Source: Aigarchaeota archaeon
GTDB lineage: Archaea; Thermoproteota; Nitrososphaeria_A; Caldarchaeales; Calditenuaceae
Direction: 5' to 3'
Assembly (NCBI GenBank): GCA_025059745.1
Contig: JANXDH010000004.1
Location: 297,783 to 361,782 of the forward strand
Length of the DNA: 64,000 nt
Part shown: positions 59,645-64,000 of the stretch, piece after piece
Layout of the letters: each line of letters starts with the position of its first letter
How positions within the stretch are numbered: position 1 is the stretch's first letter
The notes under the pieces: model-generated
Told to the model about the DNA's origin: nothing
The model's input: the letters and a program-made list of their open reading frames with translations, nothing else
Databases searched by the model: none
Position numbers and translations under genes: made by a program

Positions 59645-60256
59645 CTATAAGCTTCTACTCCTGGCCAGATCCAGGGCCCTCATGAGATCAGTCTCAGTAT
59701 CGACGTCCAAGAGCTCGATAGGGTCCACGGTCACTCCCTCTCCGTCAGCGAGGTGCCTCCTGACCAACTCCTTCGCGCCCCTGTCACCAGTTATGCTGGA
59801 GAGCTCGGGGAAGAGGACCCTGCGGAAAGCTACGGGGTTCCTGACGTCACCATCGAGCGTACAGTAGGCCACGACACGACCCCTCCGTAACGCCTCGACC
59901 AACCTGTCTATCGTCGAGGACCTGACGAAGGGCTGGTCACCGACTAGTATCACGAGTGCCTCGACTGAGTCGGGTAGAGCTCTCACCCCGGCCCTTATGC
60001 TACTCGACATACCCTCCCTCCACTCCGCGTTTCGCACGACCTTCACGTCCCTAGGCAGGACCCCCTCGACTTCGTCTGCCCTATTCCCAGTGACCACTAT
60101 GACTCCCTTGACGCTCGACCTCAAGGCAGTATAGACGCTCCACAATACCAGTGGTCTACCACCCAGGTCAACCGTCAGCTTGAACTTATCGCGCATCCTC
60201 GTCGAACCTCCTGCGGCCAATACTATGGCGTAGGCGATCAAGCTGCACCTCCCCAC
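59645..60256 (-). CDS. MobA/MocA-like nucleotidyltransferase
   Basis: This 203-residue protein has the nucleotide-binding opening AIVLAAGGSTRMRDKFKLTV, LVILVGDQPFVRSSTIDRLV and DVDTETDLMRA. This is the pattern of MocA/MobA-type enzymes that attach CTP or GTP to molybdopterin. It may supply the cofactor for the molybdenum hydroxylase at 49777-53467, whose family often uses a cytidylated or sulphurated cofactor. A sugar-phosphate transferase is the alternative. The start may be slightly downstream of the codon chosen. Confidence 0.82.
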   Translation of the reverse strand: MGRCSLIAYAIVLAAGGSTRMRDKFKLTVDLGGRPLVLWSVYTALRSSVKGVIVVTGNRADEVEGVLPRDVKVVRNAEWREGMSSSIRAGVRALPDSVEALVILVGDQPFVRSSTIDRLVEALRRGRVVAYCTLDGDVRNPVAFRRVLFPELSSITGDRGAKELVRRHLADGEGVTVDPIELLDVDTETDLMRALDLARSRSL

Positions 60257-60328
60257 ACGCTAGCCGGGTATATCAGCTTATGAGGGATGAGTTGACGTAT
60301 AGAGTTTATTTCTCGGCTCAAAGCATCC

Positions 60329-60748
60329 ATGGTGATGCTCCCTCATGCACTGTCCCACGAGGCATCGGGGAAATGCGTGGTCTGTAAGGCCGAGATCCAC
60401 GGAGTCTCTCATCGTGTCGTTGGGCTCGGCACAGTATGCATGAGGTGCGGTCTGGAGCCTGTAGAGTGCGACTCCTGCGGGTCGAAGGTCAAGCGAATGA
60501 CACTGACGTACCTTAGGGGTCGCCCTCTCTGCCTGATCTGCTACGGAAGAGAGCGCGAGAGGTCCGCGAAGAGGACGTCCGTATCGATAGACGGCTTCGG
60601 CCTCGGCCCTGAAGGGATACTGAGGGCCGCGATGGAGAAGATGCCTCCAGGCTACGTTTTAGTGGGCCTCAGACTCAACCCTAACAGCAAGACCAGCTGG
60701 GTCGCGGAGTACGAGAGGGAGGACGTCTACTCCATGAGGTGCGGATGA
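60329..60748 (+). CDS. tandem zinc-finger protein, unknown
   Basis: This 139-residue protein has eight cysteines in four CxxC pairs (CVVC, CMRC, CDSC, CLIC) spaced 17, 6 and 17 residues apart, a symmetric layout resembling LIM-type or paired treble-clef fingers. After a basic link (RERERSAKRT) comes a C-terminal part PEGILRAAMEKMPPGYVLVG. I do not recognise the family. It may bind nucleic acid or protein. Three near starts exist (60329, 60332, 60335). A TATA-like GTTTATTTC at 60304-60312 favours 60332 or 60335. Confidence 0.7.
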   Translation: MVMLPHALSHEASGKCVVCKAEIHGVSHRVVGLGTVCMRCGLEPVECDSCGSKVKRMTLTYLRGRPLCLICYGRERERSAKRTSVSIDGFGLGPEGILRAAMEKMPPGYVLVGLRLNPNSKTSWVAEYEREDVYSMRCG

Positions 60749-60755
60749 GACTCAC

Positions 60756-60765
60756 CTATTTATAG
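60756..60765 (+). promoter_or_regulatory. TATA box of trp operon
   Basis: CTATTTATAG predicts transcription from about 60787. This is 7 nt before ATG 60794 of a 14-codon open frame and about 70 nt before the first possible start of trpE, so the operon has a leader unlike most genes here. Confidence 0.6.
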
Positions 60766-60793
60766 AAGTCGGATGGAGAGAGTACGAGGGGAC

Positions 60794-60838
60794 ATGTCCG
60801 GTGGTTTAGTTTGGCGAGTTATCCGCGAGGTTAAGTAG
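60794..60838 (+). CDS. 14-codon leader frame before trpE (possible leader peptide or shifted trpE start)
   Basis: ATG 60794 opens MSGGLVWRVIREVK and stops at TAG 60836-60838. It sits right after the predicted transcript start and contains one Trp codon. The trpE frame is open beside it from 60810. So this is either a leader peptide, or the true trpE start followed by a one-base shift, or a chance frame. Support is limited to position. Confidence 0.3.
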   Translation: MSGGLVWRVIREVK

Positions 60839-60857
60839 ACGCCTCAAGGGCCTCAAG

Positions 60858-62201
60858 CTGACGAGGCTTAAATTCCCCTCCGACCCGTTCCAGTTGTACG
60901 TCAGTTGCGTTGAGCCGAGGTACGACTACTCATTCCTCTTCGAGTCGGTCAGCGGTCCCGAGAAACTCCGCGAGTACTCATTCATAGGGTTCGACCCGTA
61001 CGCCGTGATAAAGGTCAGGGGACAAGAGATCGAGGTCGTAGACTTCATCAACGGTGATGTGACAGAGATAGAGGCGCGCGACCCGCTGGAGGTGCTAAGG
61101 CATCTGATACCGAGGGCGACCATACAAGGGGGGTGTAGGTTCATGGGAGGGGCCGTCGGCTACGTCTCATATGACGCCGTGAGGTACTGGGAGGAGATCC
61201 CCCTCCTAAAACCCCGGGAGGATGAATTCTACGAGATTGAACTCGGCTTGTACAACGATGGGATCGTTATTGATCACAGGATGGGCGAGGCGTACGCCTT
61301 CTCCTGGTCTGGGGTGGAGCCGGATACGATCGAAGAGAGAGGGGTGAAAGACGGTGCTGGAGAGCTCGAGGCTGGGATTCCACAAACCAACCTCAGTAAA
61401 CGGGACTTCGAGCGGATGGTGGAGAGGGCGAAGGAGTACGTGCTCGATGGTGACGTCTTCCAGGTGGTGCTCTCGAAGCGCTACTCCATGGACCTCAAGG
61501 GAGACCCTCTGAGGTTCTACTCCAATCTCCGTCAGCTCAACCCCTCTCCTTACATGTTCTACATGAGGATGGACGAGAGACTCCTGATAGGTTCGAGCCC
61601 CGAGATGCTCTTCAGGGTGGAGGGCGGGTCGGTGAAGACGTTCCCTATCGCAGGCACAAGACCGATAACTGGTGACGAGAAGCTCGACGAGAGGCTGGGA
61701 GAGGAGCTCCTGAGGGACGAGAAGGAGCTCGCGGAGCACGTGATGCTGGTCGACCTCGCTCGCAACGACCTCGGAAGGATATGCAGATACGGTACCGTGA
61801 AGGTGAGATCGTTCATGGAGCTTCACAAGTTCAGTCACGTCCAGCACATAGTCTCGGAGGTGGAGGGTGAGCTCCAGTTAAACATGGACGCCTGCGACGC
61901 GCTCAGGGCCACCTTCCCCGCGGGTACAGTCTCTGGAGCGCCGAAGGTGAGGGCCATGGAGATAATAGAGGAGCTGGAGCCGGTACGGAGGGGTCCATAC
62001 GCTGGCTGTGTAGGTTACTACTCGTACAGCGGAGACGCCGACTTCGCAATCACTATAAGGACGCTCTTCTACGATGGTAAGAGGGCCCACGTTCAGTCGG
62101 GTGCGGGGATAGTGTACGACTCGATACCTGAGAGGGAGTGGTACGAGACGGAGCACAAGGCCGCCGCTCTGCTGAGGGCGTTGGGGGTGAGACTCGAGTG
62201 A
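60858..62201 (+). CDS. trpE: anthranilate synthase component I (non-standard start)
   Basis: TrpE makes anthranilate from chorismate. The frame shows [20 protein letters not shown] (start region), [88 protein letters not shown] and [21 protein letters not shown] 60894 would remove the conserved SDPFQLY segment. In frame back to TAG 60807 the only start-like codon is CTG 60858, giving 447 residues. The open frame to 60810 (GELSARLSRRLKG) suggests coding may reach further, with a frameshift from ATG 60794. The stop overlaps trpG (GTGA). Confidence 0.92.
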   Translation: MTRLKFPSDPFQLYVSCVEPRYDYSFLFESVSGPEKLREYSFIGFDPYAVIKVRGQEIEVVDFINGDVTEIEARDPLEVLRHLIPRATIQGGCRFMGGAVGYVSYDAVRYWEEIPLLKPREDEFYEIELGLYNDGIVIDHRMGEAYAFSWSGVEPDTIEERGVKDGAGELEAGIPQTNLSKRDFERMVERAKEYVLDGDVFQVVLSKRYSMDLKGDPLRFYSNLRQLNPSPYMFYMRMDERLLIGSSPEMLFRVEGGSVKTFPIAGTRPITGDEKLDERLGEELLRDEKELAEHVMLVDLARNDLGRICRYGTVKVRSFMELHKFSHVQHIVSEVEGELQLNMDACDALRATFPAGTVSGAPKVRAMEIIEELEPVRRGPYAGCVGYYSYSGDADFAITIRTLFYDGKRAHVQSGAGIVYDSIPEREWYETEHKAAALLRALGVRLE

Positions 62202-62779
62202 AGATACTGGTAATAGACAACTACGACTCGTTCGTCTATAACATCGCACAGTACCTGGGGGAGCTCGGAGCCCAGGTGCTGGTCTACAGGAACGACGCCC
62301 TGACACTAGAGGAGGTGATCGCGATGGACGTCGATGGGATAGTCGTATCGCCCGGCCCCGGTCATCCTTCTTCCAGGCGATCCTTCGGAATATCGGGCGA
62401 CATTATAGCAGAGCTGGGAGAGAGTACCCCGGTGCTGGGCGTCTGTCTCGGCCACCAGGGAATTGCGGTGGTGTTCGGTGGTACGGTGGAACGCGCGTCT
62501 AGGATAATGCACGGGAAGACGAGCACGGTCGCGCACGACGGAGAGGGGATATTCGAGGGCGTCAGGCAGCCCCTGAAGGTGACCCGGTACCACTCGCTCG
62601 TGATCAAGAAGGTCCCGGAATGCTTGAGGGTCACGGCGCACTCGCTGGACGACGGAGAGGTGATGGGCGTGAGGCACATGAGGTATCCGATAGAGGGGGT
62701 GCAGTTCCATCCTGAGTCGGTCTTGACGGTGGACGGCCACAAGATGCTCCGTAACTTCCTGAGGATGTGCAGGAGATGA
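62198..62779 (+). CDS. trpG: anthranilate synthase component II (glutamine amidotransferase)
   Basis: TrpG supplies ammonia to TrpE. The 193-residue protein starts [20 protein letters not shown] and has VVSPGPGHPSSRR, the catalytic Cys in VLGVCLGHQGIA, and the His/Glu pair in GVQFHPESVLT. It starts at GTG overlapping the trpE stop. The reading upstream from 62138 lies inside trpE and is not used. Its stop overlaps the trpD ATG. Confidence 0.96.
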   Translation: MKILVIDNYDSFVYNIAQYLGELGAQVLVYRNDALTLEEVIAMDVDGIVVSPGPGHPSSRRSFGISGDIIAELGESTPVLGVCLGHQGIAVVFGGTVERASRIMHGKTSTVAHDGEGIFEGVRQPLKVTRYHSLVIKKVPECLRVTAHSLDDGEVMGVRHMRYPIEGVQFHPESVLTVDGHKMLRNFLRMCRR

Positions 62780-63834
62780 TACTCGAGGCCATAGAGAGAC
62801 TCGTGGGTGGAGGGGAACTGACCGAGTCGGAGGCGAGGTTGGTGACTTTGGAGATACTCAGGGGTGAGGCTACGCCCGCCCAGACTGCATCCTTCCTCAC
62901 CGCGATCTCCATACGTGGAGAGACAGAAGAGGTGATCGTCGGGATGGTGAGGGCCATGCGCGAGTCATCTATAACCATAAGACCGTCTGTCAACGGTCGA
63001 TTGATAGATACCAGCGGTACCGGAGGAGACAACGGCAACACCTTTAACGCCAGCACCTCAGCGGCGATAATAGCGGCCGGTGCGGGCGTATACGTGGCTA
63101 AACACGGGAACAGGGCCGTGAGCAGCAAGTGCGGCAGCGCGGACGTACTTGGCGCTTTGGGCATCAACTTGAGCGCGGGACCCGAGGTGGTCAAGGGTTG
63201 CATAGAGAGGGTGGGGATAGGCTTCCTCTTCGCGCCTAACTTTCATCCAGCCATGAAGGCAGTAGCTGGCGTGAGGCGAGAGCTGCGGATGAGGACAGTG
63301 TTCAACCTACTGGGACCGTTGACTAACCCCGCGGGTGCGAACGCTCAGGTCATCGGTGTATCGAGCGAGAGGTTGATGGGGAAGGTGGCCTCCGTCGTAC
63401 GACGCCTCGGCACAGAGGAGTCTCTAATAGTCTACGGGAACGGTCTCGACGAGGTCTCAGTGACCGGGCCTACCACTATCATCAGAGTATCGAACGGTGA
63501 AGTCTCCCAGTTCTCGTTTTCACCGAACGAGATAGGAATGCCACTCTACGATCACACTGAGATATCGGTCGCGTCGGTAGAGTCAGCCGCCAACCTCATG
63601 TTCAACCTCCTCTACGACCCCCCCTCAGTTAAACCCGCCGTACGCGACTTCGCACTCCTCAATGCTGCAGCCGCCCTTATGGTCTCAGGCCGTGCATCGA
63701 ACTTAGAGGAGGGACGTGACATGGCGAGAGAGGCCCTCTATTCAGGGAGGCCGTACGAGAAGTTGAAGCTCCTCGTGAAGTACTCCGGTGGCGATCTAGC
63801 CGTCCTCGAGGGGATGGAGGTTGGTAGGAACTGA
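62776..63834 (+). CDS. trpD: anthranilate phosphoribosyltransferase
   Basis: TrpD joins anthranilate to PRPP. The 352-residue protein has the PRPP motif DTSGTGGDNGNTFNASTSAA, VAKHGNRAVSSKCGSADVL, NFHPAMKAVAGVRRELRMRT, VFNLLGPLTNPAGANAQVIG and GLDEVSVTGPT. I chose ATG 62776, which overlaps the trpG stop (ATGA) as at other joints in the window. GTG 62767 is an alternative. Confidence 0.96.
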   Translation: MILEAIERLVGGGELTESEARLVTLEILRGEATPAQTASFLTAISIRGETEEVIVGMVRAMRESSITIRPSVNGRLIDTSGTGGDNGNTFNASTSAAIIAAGAGVYVAKHGNRAVSSKCGSADVLGALGINLSAGPEVVKGCIERVGIGFLFAPNFHPAMKAVAGVRRELRMRTVFNLLGPLTNPAGANAQVIGVSSERLMGKVASVVRRLGTEESLIVYGNGLDEVSVTGPTTIIRVSNGEVSQFSFSPNEIGMPLYDHTEISVASVESAANLMFNLLYDPPSVKPAVRDFALLNAAAALMVSGRASNLEEGRDMAREALYSGRPYEKLKLLVKYSGGDLAVLEGMEVGRN

Positions 63835-64000
63835 GCTCGTTAAGAGATTGGCGGAGGTGGCCTGGTCCAACGTCAGGGAGGGTTACTACTCGAGGTGGTT
63901 GAGCCTCGAGCCTCCGAGACCTACTCCTCCATCACTAAAGGGAGTCATAGAAAGGCGTCGAGGCCGGGCCGTGATAGCCGAGGTGAAGTACAGCTCACCG
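63821..64000 (+). CDS. trpC: indole-3-glycerol phosphate synthase (3' end outside window)
   Basis: The last 60 codons of the window open a TrpC frame: after an N-terminal helix (GTELVKRLAEVAWSNVREGY) comes GVIERRRGRAVIAEVKYSSP, the substrate-binding start of the barrel with the catalytic Lys. The TTG start overlaps trpD by 14 nt. The rest lies beyond base 64000. The order trpE-G-D-C is visible and further trp genes may follow. Confidence 0.9.
   Translation, partial: MVGTELVKRLAEVAWSNVREGYYSRWLSLEPPRPTPPSLKGVIERRRGRAVIAEVKYSSP

Noticed and set aside
61206-61847. 213-codon open frame on the minus strand inside trpE
   Set aside because: It is antisense to well-conserved trpE motifs, and GC-rich codon bias alone keeps such frames open.

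Overview
The window is thermophile-like archaeal DNA. It is GC-rich and densely packed, with many AGG/ATA codons, TATA-type promoters about 27 nt upstream of start codons, and almost no spare sequence. Informational genes are archaeal: Cdc48, FEN1, Trm5, aIF2-beta, RadA, class I CCA-adding enzyme, a Clp1/Grc3-type RNA kinase, eL32, eL19 and a short XPF nuclease. The archaellum genes follow the crenarchaeal order G-F-H-I-J. A ubiquitin-like protein ending in Gly-Gly resembles, from memory, the modifier of Caldiarchaeum. I infer a TACK archaeon, possibly Caldarchaeales (Aigarchaeota)-like. No rRNA is present to confirm this.

Layout. 1-5760: Cdc48 (5' truncated), a small winged-helix-like protein, FEN1, Trm5 and a GTPBP1-like GTPase. 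5761-10884: P5C-type aldehyde dehydrogenase, HMG-CoA reductase, zinc alcohol dehydrogenase, DegT-type aminotransferase. 11019-18848: an archaellum operon opened by a V4R-like protein, with an intein in ArlI and no archaellin gene. 18814-26384: PUA protein, pterin dehydratase, M42 peptidase, two MFS transporters, an M29-like protein, a Ni/Co transporter and isopentenyl phosphate kinase. 26381-31018: zinc-ribbon protein, ubiquitin-like protein, and pyrimidine genes (PyrD, a PyrI-PyrE fusion, PyrF), then aIF2-beta. 31116-36996: RadA with an intein in its P-loop, five ribosomal protein genes, and a PUA/m5C-methyltransferase pair. 37081-37359: tRNA-Leu(CAG) with two apparent introns and a C/D box sRNA. 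37407-48632: membrane protein, glycolipid genes, MtnA, Fe-S oxidoreductase, CCA enzyme, kinase, JAMM protease and RNA kinase. 48656-56451: aldo/keto reductase, a molybdenum hydroxylase with a split large subunit, XPF, and a VKOR/thioredoxin pair. 56562-64000: ArgG, GlmS, a MobA-like enzyme, a zinc protein and the trpEGDC operon, cut off in trpC.

The genes cover several linked processes: mevalonate-route isoprenoids (HMG-CoA reductase, isopentenyl phosphate kinase); lipid-linked glycan synthesis (GlmS, a GlcNAc-1-P-transferase-like enzyme, a Gfo/Idh/MocA enzyme, a DegT aminotransferase); pyrimidine and tryptophan synthesis; tRNA maturation (CCA enzyme, Trm5, C/D sRNA); and a possible ubiquitin-like route (modifier, JAMM isopeptidase, Cdc48). 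E1, E2 and E3 genes are not in the window.

Points most worth attention: the ubiquitin-like protein; the PyrI-PyrE fusion; the ArlI intein ending in Asp instead of Asn; the two-intron tRNA-Leu; the C/D sRNA; and four genes (arlJ, an MFS transporter, pyrD, trpE) whose conserved N-termini lie upstream of any ATG, GTG or TTG, leaving CTG or a frameshift as the explanation. No gene-free stretch exceeds 300 bases. The longest, 37206-37406, holds the sRNA. I saw no CRISPR array, insertion sequence, rRNA or replication origin.
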